Assembly: GCA_020846005.1 (NCBI GenBank)
Contig: JADLEQ010000022.1
Location: 42,360-106,359, forward strand
DNA from: Polyangiaceae bacterium
GTDB lineage: Bacteria; Myxococcota_A; Polyangia; Polyangiales; Polyangiaceae
DNA: 64,000 nucleotides
Direction: 5' to 3'
Positions 15,641 to 23,900 of the stretch are shown here, piece by piece; position 1 is the stretch's first letter; every line of letters starts with the position of its first letter. The translations under genes were made by a program, and so were the position numbers. The notes under the pieces are model-generated. The model ran no database searches. It saw only the letters and a program-made list of their open reading frames with translations, and was not told where the DNA came from.

Positions 15641-16768
15641 GTGACCCAGATCGGCGGGCGAGGGGGCGGCGCGGCTCGCGTCGAGGATCGTGCGCCCCGG
15701 CTAGGGGTCCACGTCACGGACCGCTGCCAGCTCGACTGCCAGCACTGCCTCAGGGATCCGGGCCAGAAGCCGCGGGATCTCGATCCGGGGCTGTTCGCCC
15801 GCGTGCTGGAGCAGGCGAGCCGCGTGCACGGCCTGAGCCGCGTGTCGTTCACCGGTGGCGAGCCGCTGCTGCACCCCCACTTCGACGCCCTCGTCGACGC
15901 GGTGATCTCGCGCGGGGGCTCGGTCGACTGGGTCAGCAACGGGCGCTTGGTCCCCGAGCTCCTCCAGCGGTGGGACACGACGCCCTCACGCCAGGCCGCG
16001 ATCCGATCCCTCTCGCTCAGCCTCGACGCCGCGACGCCGGAGCTGCACGACGCCCTCCGCGAGCCGGGAAGCCACCGCGACGTGATGCGCGCGGCGGTCG
16101 CCTGCGCGGCGCGCGGGGTCCCGTTCGGCGTGCAGATGAGCGTCCACGCGCGCAACGAAGCCGAGCTCGAGCAGGTCGGGCTGCTCGCGGCATCGCTCGG
16201 CGCCAAGCACGTGTCGTTCGCGCTCACTCAGCCGACCGGCACGGCGCACGACGCTGCGCTCTACCTGCCCCCCGCGAGGCTCCGCGCGCTCCGGGGGCGG
16301 ATCGACTCGCTGTCGCGCGCGCTCGCGATCGCCGTCGTGCTCCCCGAGGGGCACTACGATCCGGCGCGGTTCACCACCTGCGCGCCGCTCCGCGGCGAGA
16401 CGCTGCACGTCGACGTGGACGGTCGCCTCTCGCTCTGCTGCCTGCACGCGCAGGTCCCCGGCGCGGAGCCGGGCTCCGACGTGATCGCCGATCTCTCCGA
16501 GGTGACGCTCGAAGAGGCGCACGCCCGCTTCCTCGAGCGCGCCGCCGCGATCCAGCGCGAGCGGCTGATCCGGCTCGCCGCGAGCGCCGACTCGGTCTGG
16601 GATCACTTCGGGTGCAACGCCTGCCTGGCCGCGTTCGGCCGCCCGCACTGGGTCGACGGTGGCGCCGCCGGCGCGAGCGCTCGCCGCGAGCGGTGGCAGG
16701 GCGCGTGGGCGGCGGGCCCGCAGCGCCACGCTGCGCTCCCCAGCCGCCGGCTCCCGGTGGCGACTTGA
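15641..16768 (+). CDS. Radical SAM peptide-modifying enzyme
   Basis: 375-aa radical SAM protein. The cluster-binding CxxxCxxC is C29-x3-C33-x2-C36 in HVTDRCQLDCQHC, followed by RVSFTGGEPLLHPHFDALVD (the GGEP SAM motif). The C-terminal third has further cysteines (TTCAPL, LSLCCLHAQ, FGCNACLAAFG), resembling a SPASM/twitch auxiliary Fe-S domain. GTG at 15641 is chosen because GGAG lies six bases upstream; ATG at 15590 would add 17 residues without a visible ribosome site. It sits where a lasso cyclase would be expected and overlaps the PqqD-like start, so it very likely acts on the precursor. The bond formed is unknown. Confidence 0.9.
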   Translation: MTQIGGRGGGAARVEDRAPRLGVHVTDRCQLDCQHCLRDPGQKPRDLDPGLFARVLEQASRVHGLSRVSFTGGEPLLHPHFDALVDAVISRGGSVDWVSNGRLVPELLQRWDTTPSRQAAIRSLSLSLDAATPELHDALREPGSHRDVMRAAVACAARGVPFGVQMSVHARNEAELEQVGLLAASLGAKHVSFALTQPTGTAHDAALYLPPARLRALRGRIDSLSRALAIAVVLPEGHYDPARFTTCAPLRGETLHVDVDGRLSLCCLHAQVPGAEPGSDVIADLSEVTLEEAHARFLERAAAIQRERLIRLAASADSVWDHFGCNACLAAFGRPHWVDGGAAGASARRERWQGAWAAGPQRHAALPSRRLPVAT

Positions 16769-17034
16769 GCCGCTGGTCCGTCGCGCCGGACACCGTCCAC
16801 ACCGATCTGCCGGACGGCAGCGTCGTGGTCCTCGCGCTCGGCTCCAAGCAGTACCATACGCTGAACGAGTCGGCAGCGCTCGTCTGGCGGGCGCTCGCGG
16901 TACAGCCACGTGAGACGCGCGAGCTCGTCGAGCTCCTCGTCACCGAGTACGAGGTCGAGCCCGAGACCGCGCGCGCCGATCTCGAGCGCGTGCTCGAGTC
17001 GTGGCTCGGGGACGGCCTCGCGCGACACCCATGA
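16765..17034 (+). CDS. PqqD-like RiPP recognition protein (B1 role)
   Basis: 89-aa PqqD-family protein, a small winged-helix leader-binding module (RRE). The pattern is typical: VHTDLPDGSVVVLALGSKQYHTLNESAALVWRAL, then ELVELLVTEYEVEPETARADLERVLESWLGDGL. TTG at 16765 overlaps the radical SAM stop as TTGA, and its own stop overlaps the kinase ATG, so the three are coupled. It is expected to bind the Tyr/Pro/Gly leader segment and present the precursor to the B2 peptidase and the radical SAM enzyme. Confidence 0.9.
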   Translation: MSRWSVAPDTVHTDLPDGSVVVLALGSKQYHTLNESAALVWRALAVQPRETRELVELLVTEYEVEPETARADLERVLESWLGDGLARHP

Positions 17035-17996
17035 GCGAACCCTCACGCGCGCGCTTCGCCCTGGGGCACGCGACGGTCGAGGTCGTCGCCGGCCGGGGCG
17101 CGGCGCACGTGCTCGCGCGCCTCCCGACGCCGCCGCCGACGGACGGCGCCGTCGACGTCCGCGTGCGTCTCGCCCGCGCGAGGCGCCGACACCCGGGCGG
17201 CAGAGCGCGCGATCTCCATTTCGACGAGGTGCGCGGCGGACCGTGCGCCGGCGGGCGCTGGCTCGGCGACGGCCGCTCGCTCGTGCGCGTCGGAGGCGCC
17301 GGGGTCGTGGCGCTCCTCCACGACGAAACGCCCCCGTGGGTGGCGGACGGCGTGCTCGTGCTCGCTGGCCTGGCGTTCGCGCTCCGGGCCCTCGGCGTCT
17401 TCCATCTGCACGCGGCGTGCCTGCAGGCCGGCCGCGGGACGGTCGTGCTCGTCCCCGGGGGGTCCGGCGCCGGCAAGACGACGCTCGCGCTGGCGCTCCG
17501 CGCGGCCGGTCTCACGCTCGCGAGTGACGACGCGACGTTCGTCAGCCGTCGGGAGGGGTCGCTCCGCGTGAGCGGGTGGCCGCGCGCGCCGCACCTCGGC
17601 GCGGCGACCTGGGGCGCGTTCCGCCACACGCTCGCGCCGCTCGGCGACGTGCAAGACGGCCCGCGCCCGAAGCGCGCGGTCGCGTTCCCCGGACCCGCGC
17701 TCGGCGCGCTCGCGCCGGCGCGCGTCGCGCTGCTGTTCCCGACCCTCGCCGAGGGCCAGACGTCCGCGCGCGTCTGCTCGGCCGAGGACACCCTGCTGGC
17801 GCTCCTCGAGCCCAGCGCCCTGGTCGCCCTGCCGGGCGATCCGGAGGCGAGCCGCGCGCACCTCGCGCTGCTGGGGCACCTCGCCGCGACCGCGCGCTCC
17901 CACCGGGTGGCGGTCGGGCGCGATCTGCTGGCGGGTCCGGCGGCGGCCGGCGCCCGTCTCTTGCGCCAGCTCGACCTGGAGCCCGTCTCACCGTGA
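17031..17996 (+). CDS. HPr-kinase-like P-loop kinase
   Basis: 321-aa protein with an HprK-like ATPase core: FHLHAACLQAGRGTVVLVPGGSGAGKTTLALAL (Walker A at about 142-151) and LASDDATFV (D166-D167), the acidic pair seen in HprK. ATG at 17031 overlaps the PqqD-like stop (ATGA). HprK homologues in lasso clusters phosphorylate the peptide C-terminus (ThcoK/PadeK, from memory); others occur with PqqD-like proteins in exopolysaccharide loci. The core here has one Ser (S2 of VSGEQ...), no C-terminal Ser, so a Ser-phosphorylating tail role is not obvious and another acceptor is possible. Confidence 0.85.
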   Translation: MSEPSRARFALGHATVEVVAGRGAAHVLARLPTPPPTDGAVDVRVRLARARRRHPGGRARDLHFDEVRGGPCAGGRWLGDGRSLVRVGGAGVVALLHDETPPWVADGVLVLAGLAFALRALGVFHLHAACLQAGRGTVVLVPGGSGAGKTTLALALRAAGLTLASDDATFVSRREGSLRVSGWPRAPHLGAATWGAFRHTLAPLGDVQDGPRPKRAVAFPGPALGALAPARVALLFPTLAEGQTSARVCSAEDTLLALLEPSALVALPGDPEASRAHLALLGHLAATARSHRVAVGRDLLAGPAAAGARLLRQLDLEPVSP

Positions 17997-19417
17997 CGGA
18001 CGCCCACGGCGCCGCACGCCGAGCTCGCGCCGCGGCGCTCGTCGGCGCGCTCTGCGTCGGCGCGTGCGCGCGTACGGGGGCGTCCGACGCGCCGCCCAGC
18101 CCGTGCGCGGCGGCGAGCGTCGTCGCCGCTACCCCGCGCGCCGCCGCCTCGTCGCTGGCGACGAGCGCGCCGGTCGCGGCGGGCCCGACGGGGAGCGCCG
18201 CCGCGGGGCGGACGGCACGCCACCTGTTGCTCATCACCGTCGACTCACTCCGCGCGGATATGCCTTGGGTCGGCTACGGGCGCCCCATCGCGCCGCGGAT
18301 GACGGCGCTCGCTCGGCAGAGCGTCGTCTACACGCACGCCTACGCGCTCTCGAGCTACACCTCGATGTCGCTCGGCGGGCTGATGGCGGCCCGACATCCG
18401 TCGGAGCTCGAGCGGGACGGCCGCGCGACGAGCAGCTTCGGCGAGGCGAACGTCTTCTTCGCCGAGGTCCTCCGGGCGCAGGGCTTCCGCACCGTGGGCG
18501 CGCACGGGCACGTCTACTTCGCGGGCAACACCGGGATCCGGCAGGGGTTCGAGGCGTGGCGGCTCGTGCGGCGCGTCACCTCGCGGCGGGCGCGCGAGGG
18601 CGCCGTCACCGACGACGAGCTCGCCGAGCTCGTGATCGAGGAGCTCACCACGCACGCGCGCGATCCCGCCGCGCGGCGGCTCTTCCTCTGGGTGCACTTC
18701 ATGGACCCGCACTTCGACTACGTGCCGCACCGCGAGGTGCGGCTCGACGCGCCCGCCGCGCCGCCGGTCCCCCCGGGGATCGAGCTCGACGCGACGGGAG
18801 CCGCCCTGAAACGCCGCTGGGAGACCGAGATCGCGTTCACGGACCGCCAGGTGGGGCGCGTGCTGGACACCCTGGCCGCGTCTCCCCTCCGGGACGACAC
18901 CCTGGTCGTGCTCACCGCAGACCATGGCGAGGCGTTCGGGGAGAAGCCCCGATACTTCGAGCACGGCTTCCTCCTCTACGAGGTGACGGTCCGCGTCCCG
19001 CTGCTGTTCCATGCGCCTTGGCTCGCGCCGCGGACGCTCGCGGCCCGCCGGAGCCACCTCGATCTCGCGCGGACGCTGGCGGAGCTCCTCGGCGTCCCGC
19101 TGCCGGAGACGTTCCGCGGAGCGAGCCTGGTGCCCGAGCTCCGCGGCGAGGTCGTACCGCCGCGCGACGTGGTGATCGACATGCCCTACACCGACCAGTC
19201 CCCGCGCCGGCGCGCGCTCGTCCGCGGCGACTCCAAGCTCATCGTCACCGAGTCGAGCCCTCGCCCGGAGCTCTACGACCTCGCCCGCGATGCCACGGAG
19301 CGCACCGACCTCGCCGAGCAGGACGCCGAGACGCGCGCCCGGCTCCAGGCGGCGCTCGACGCGCTCGACCGCGCCGTGCCCGACTACCCCGCCCCGCGCC
19401 GCAAGCGCGGCTACTGA
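17993..19417 (+). CDS. Sulfatase-fold lipoprotein without FGly motif
   Basis: 474-aa alkaline-phosphatase-superfamily protein. The N-terminus is a lipoprotein signal ending ALCVGAC (C25), then an Ala/Ser/Pro linker. The catalytic domain begins HLLLITVDSLRADMPWVGY (metal ligand D84) and has LTADHGEAFGE as the second metal site. At the nucleophile site it reads SSYTSMSLGG (120-129) instead of C/S-x-P-x-R, so it is not a formylglycine sulfatase; a Thr/Ser nucleophile as in phosphoglycerol or phosphoethanolamine transferases is more likely. GTG at 17993 overlaps the kinase stop as GTGA. It may modify a glycan or lipid in the periplasm. Confidence 0.85.
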   Translation: MTDAHGAARRARAAALVGALCVGACARTGASDAPPSPCAAASVVAATPRAAASSLATSAPVAAGPTGSAAAGRTARHLLLITVDSLRADMPWVGYGRPIAPRMTALARQSVVYTHAYALSSYTSMSLGGLMAARHPSELERDGRATSSFGEANVFFAEVLRAQGFRTVGAHGHVYFAGNTGIRQGFEAWRLVRRVTSRRAREGAVTDDELAELVIEELTTHARDPAARRLFLWVHFMDPHFDYVPHREVRLDAPAAPPVPPGIELDATGAALKRRWETEIAFTDRQVGRVLDTLAASPLRDDTLVVLTADHGEAFGEKPRYFEHGFLLYEVTVRVPLLFHAPWLAPRTLAARRSHLDLARTLAELLGVPLPETFRGASLVPELRGEVVPPRDVVIDMPYTDQSPRRRALVRGDSKLIVTESSPRPELYDLARDATERTDLAEQDAETRARLQAALDALDRAVPDYPAPRRKRGY

Positions 19418-20421
19418 GGCGTCACGACCTCCGCCTCCGCCAGCGCGCCGCGCGCGGCTCGCCGCACCGCGCGCCACCCGCCCCCGCGCGCCAAGGACTC
19501 GGCGCCGCTGGAGAGCACCGCCGCGGCGAGCAGGGTGTCCTCCTCCCCGCCGAGGAGCGCTCCCCCGTGGGCGACGGCGCGCGCGAACGCGCACAGCTCT
19601 CGCTGCAGCGGTCGCCCAGCGTCGGCGTCGGGCGAGATCCCGCGCACGCCGGGCGGCAGCGTGAGCGCATCCCCGGCGGCGTCCTCGCAGAACTCGACGG
19701 GGCCCGCCTCGGTCGACAGCACGAGGCGTCGCTCCCGAGTCGGGTGCACGTAGCTGGCGCGGAGCTCGGCCCGGGCGCCGCTGCGCCACGTGAGCTCCGC
19801 CACCACGGCGCTCGCCCCCGCGCTCTGCGCGCGGACGCGCACGGCCTCGGGCGCCGAGCCGAGCAGGTGACAGACGACCGCCACGTCGTGCGGCCCGAGC
19901 TCCCACCACGCGTCGAGGCTCGATCGCGTCGTCGGCGCGAGGCGGTAGGCCTCCGCGCGCCGTACCTCCCCGAGCGCGCCGCTCGCGAGCAGGGCGCGCA
20001 GGCGCGCGATCGCCTCGTGGTGAAGGAGCTGGTGTCCCACGCCGACTCGGTGCCCGGTGCGCCGCGCGGCCTGCACGAGCTCCCGCGCCGCCGCGTGGGT
20101 GAGGGGCTTCTCGACCAGCGCAGAGACGCCGGCGACGAGCAGGCGCAGCCCGACGGCGCCGTGAGAGGCGGGCGGAGTGGCCACGACCGCGGCGTCGACC
20201 CCGACCGCGGCGAGCCCCTCGACCGTGGTCGCGACGACCGCGCCGTGCCGCTCGGCGACGCCGCGCCCCCGCGCCAGATCCACGTCGTACACCGCGCGCA
20301 GCGCGTGCCCGTCGAGCCCGGAGATCGCGTCCGCGACGCGAGCGCCCCACGCGCCGGCGCCGACCACGCCCCAGCGGAAGCCGTCCGGCAAGAGCCCGGA
20401 GCTCGGTCGGTTCGCGCTCAT
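19411..20421 (-). CDS. Gfo/Idh/MocA-family oxidoreductase
   Basis: 336-aa NAD(P)-dependent dehydrogenase. RWGVVGAGAWGARVADAI is the Rossmann GxGxxG, and VVATPPASHGAVGLRLLVAGVSALVEKPLTHAAARELV contains the EKP motif of the family. DAWWELGPHDVAVVCHLLG carries the HD(V/I) catalytic pair. Such enzymes often modify UDP- or dTDP-linked sugars. ATG at 20421 is chosen over an upstream extension, as it lies just before the Rossmann strand and five bases below the vWA gene stop. Its 3' end overlaps the sulfatase-fold gene end by 7 bp, tail to tail. Confidence 0.9.
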   Translation of the reverse strand: MSANRPSSGLLPDGFRWGVVGAGAWGARVADAISGLDGHALRAVYDVDLARGRGVAERHGAVVATTVEGLAAVGVDAAVVATPPASHGAVGLRLLVAGVSALVEKPLTHAAARELVQAARRTGHRVGVGHQLLHHEAIARLRALLASGALGEVRRAEAYRLAPTTRSSLDAWWELGPHDVAVVCHLLGSAPEAVRVRAQSAGASAVVAELTWRSGARAELRASYVHPTRERRLVLSTEAGPVEFCEDAAGDALTLPPGVRGISPDADAGRPLQRELCAFARAVAHGGALLGGEEDTLLAAAVLSSGAESLARGGGWRAVRRAARGALAEAEVVTPQ

Positions 20422-20425
20422 CGGC

Positions 20426-21718
20426 TCACGAAGGCGTGGGCTCGTCGCAGCCGAACACCACGTCGACGTCCGCGACCGTCCCGGCCTCGAGGCGATCGCA
20501 GGCGTCCCCGTGGAAGCTGACGCGGTTCGTCGTGGGGTCGTAGTCCCAGCCGGACTGGTGGCTCGGATCACGCGGGAGCTTCTGCGCGTCGAAGAAGACG
20601 AACAGCTGGCTCGGATCCGGAGGCACGCCGCCGAGCGCGTAGTCGCAGCTCACCACGCTGCTCGCGATGGTCGCGAGCGCCGCGTCCAGCGTCGCTGCGT
20701 CGTCCGCCTGATAGTAGCGGGTCGTCGGATCGCTGCGCGGCATCCCGCCCGCGTCGGCGAAGCGGTTCATCTGCGCCGGGTCGACCTCGTCGCCGAAGCC
20801 CACCACGAACGTCGCCACGCCGGTCGAGAACATCGAGCCGAGGAGCTGCTCGGTGCCCAGGTCACCGCCCGCGAGGTTGCAGCCCGCCTGCTTACCGTCC
20901 GTGAGGAGCAGCACGAAGCTCTTGCGAGTGGGGTCGGCGAGCGCGGTGTCCTGCGAGGCCTGCTGCACGGCGGTGTCGATGTTGGTGACGCACGGGCCGT
21001 CCGGATAGTTCACGTCCGTCAGCGTGAGTGAAGCGCCGAGGAGGCTCTGGATCGTGGGTGCGCTCCCGGCCCCGAGCGGGACGGCGCTCGCCGCCTGCTC
21101 ACACTCGGGCGGCGTCGTGTCGGGGAAGAGGTTCAGCCCCCAGCGGATGTCCGTGGCGTGGGCCGTCGTGAGCGTCACGATGGCGTCCACCGCGACCTCC
21201 CACTTGGAGAGCACAGGGATCTTGCGCCGCATGCTGCACGACCGGTCGAGGACGATGAGCAGGTTCGGCTGCACGCGCTCGATCGAGAACTCCTCCGCGC
21301 CGCAGCCGCCGCCCGGTGCGCACGCGGCCGCCGCGAGGTCGCAGATGAAGCCCCCGCTCTGGTCGCAGTCGGCGTCGCTTGCGCAGGTGCCGTCCGCGAG
21401 GCAGACGCGCGTCGCGCCGCAGAACGTCCCGGCGCCACAGTCGCCGGAGACGGCGCACGTCCCCGACGGGATGCACACACCCGCGACCGAGCACGCCTCA
21501 CCGGCGGCGCAGTCGCTCGCCGAGGCGCAGGCGCTCCCGGCCGCCGCGAACCCGCCGCCGCCGCCAACGCCACCCCCGCCCGATCCGCCGGCGTCGGAGC
21601 CCGTACCGGCGCTGCCGCCTCCGAACGGCTGCTCGCCGGACCCCACCGCCGCTTCGCCACACGCCGCCGCGATCGCGAACATGGCCGCCGCCGACACCAC
21701 CCGCGAGCTGCGAGCCAT
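20426..21718 (-). CDS. vWA-domain Cys-rich lipoprotein
   Basis: 430-aa secreted lipoprotein. The signal ends AIAAACG (lipobox C20), then a Gly/Ser/Ala spacer, then a Cys-rich region with repeats of the SDCAAGEACS/CVSGDCGAGTFC type (about residues 60-130). A von Willebrand A domain follows with MIDAS-like LLIVLDRSCSMRRKIPVLSKW, then a KSFVLLLTDGK second acidic motif and FVVGFGDEVDP. vWA domains bind proteins via a metal ion. The layout is common in myxobacterial surface proteins; a likely role is adhesion or complex assembly on the outer surface. Confidence 0.88.
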   Translation of the reverse strand: MARSSRVVSAAAMFAIAAACGEAAVGSGEQPFGGGSAGTGSDAGGSGGGGVGGGGGFAAAGSACASASDCAAGEACSVAGVCIPSGTCAVSGDCGAGTFCGATRVCLADGTCASDADCDQSGGFICDLAAAACAPGGGCGAEEFSIERVQPNLLIVLDRSCSMRRKIPVLSKWEVAVDAIVTLTTAHATDIRWGLNLFPDTTPPECEQAASAVPLGAGSAPTIQSLLGASLTLTDVNYPDGPCVTNIDTAVQQASQDTALADPTRKSFVLLLTDGKQAGCNLAGGDLGTEQLLGSMFSTGVATFVVGFGDEVDPAQMNRFADAGGMPRSDPTTRYYQADDAATLDAALATIASSVVSCDYALGGVPPDPSQLFVFFDAQKLPRDPSHQSGWDYDPTTNRVSFHGDACDRLEAGTVADVDVVFGCDEPTPS

Positions 21719-21781
21719 GTCCGACAGCCTAGCACGAGCCGCGCGGGACCGGCCGGGCGGCCTCCCCGCGCGCCAAGCGGC

Positions 21782-22717
21782 TCAGCCGCCCGCCATCCGC
21801 GCGACCTCGTCGGCGAAATCGGGCCCGGAGGGCTTCTGGATGCCCTCACCGCGCTCGAAGCGGGCAAATCGGAGGACGACGAAGTCGCCGCCGAGGGCCT
21901 TGGCGACCTCCGCGCGGAGCTGCTCGACCGTCTTCTCCGGCTCGAGCACGCTCTGCTGTTCAAGGAGGCACACCTCCTTGAGCCACTTCTGGACCTTGCC
22001 CTCGACGATCTTCGGGCGCTTGTCCTCGGGCGTCTTCCCCTCCTCGGCGAGCTGGCCGAGGTAGATCTCCGCCTGCTTCGCCTTCGCCTCGGCGGGCACG
22101 TCGTCGCGGCCGACGGAGATGGGCGCCATGGCGGCGATCTGCATCGCGGTGTCGTCGATGAACTTGCTCACCGCCTCGTGCCCCGCCGCCTCCGGCGTGG
22201 CGGTGCCGACCGCGAGGAGCGCGCCCACCTTGCCGCCGAGGTGCACGTACGCATGCACCTTGCCGGACCGGTCGAGGTCGATGCGGTCCCAGCGACGGAT
22301 CGTCACGTTCTCGCCGAGGCGACCGACCAGCGCGGCGCGCGCGTCCTCGATCGTGCCGGGCCCCTGCGGGTTCGGCGCCGCGGTGAGGTCCCCGCCGGCC
22401 CTCGCCGACTCGGCCGCCGTCACCACGAGCTCGACGAACCGCAGGAAGTCCTCGTTCCGCGCGGCGAAGTCCGTCTGGATGTTCACCTCGACGATCACGC
22501 CGCTCCGGGCGTCCGCCGCGACGCGCGCCGCGACCACGCCCTCGGTGGCGACGGCGCCTGCGCGCTTCGCGCTCTTGGCGAGGCCCTTCTTCAAGATGAT
22601 CTCGACGGCCTTCTCCATGTCGCCCGCTGCCTCTTGCAGCGCGCTGCGACAGTCGTTCAGGCCGGCCTGGGTGCGCTCGCGCAGCTCCTTGACCTGGCTC
22701 ATGTTGATCTGGCTCAT
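21782..22717 (-). CDS. tsf: Translation elongation factor Ts
   Basis: 311-aa EF-Ts, the nucleotide-exchange factor for EF-Tu. The N-terminal UBA-like part has VKELRERTQAGLNDCRSALQEAAGDMEKAVEIILKKG, and the core has VEVNIQTDFAARNEDFLRFV, the TDFVARN-type motif. ATG at 22717 is taken (a second ATG at 22702 gives five fewer residues). Downstream of rpsB on the same strand, as in most bacteria; pyrH and frr do not follow. Confidence 0.97.
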   Translation of the reverse strand: MSQINMSQVKELRERTQAGLNDCRSALQEAAGDMEKAVEIILKKGLAKSAKRAGAVATEGVVAARVAADARSGVIVEVNIQTDFAARNEDFLRFVELVVTAAESARAGGDLTAAPNPQGPGTIEDARAALVGRLGENVTIRRWDRIDLDRSGKVHAYVHLGGKVGALLAVGTATPEAAGHEAVSKFIDDTAMQIAAMAPISVGRDDVPAEAKAKQAEIYLGQLAEEGKTPEDKRPKIVEGKVQKWLKEVCLLEQQSVLEPEKTVEQLRAEVAKALGGDFVVLRFARFERGEGIQKPSGPDFADEVARMAGG

Positions 22718-22803
22718 GGGACGCTACCTCTGGGTTGGAGAACGGTTCGGCGCCTCGCGCCGGAGGCCGGCGCGGGCGCACGCGATCAGGGAGGGCGGTG
22801 GAC

Positions 22804-23721
<918 letters not shown>

Positions 23722-23900
23722 GTGGGCGCTGGCTCCGGTTGTTCCTCCGCCCCGCCCTCCGGGGAGCCGCGCTGATTCGCGACACCGGTCCCGGTCGGAC
23801 GCGCTGATGGGGGGCGTGGGGTGTATCCGCGAAGATCCGCGGGGGGCGAGCGTCTACCCTACCGCGCGGCGGCCGGCAAGTCGGGCTGCCCGAGCCCGGC

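Noticed and set aside
13294..19417. A complete lasso-peptide cluster
   Set aside because: No asparagine-synthetase-like cyclase was found, and the core has only four residues after its Asp, so a true lasso product is not supported.
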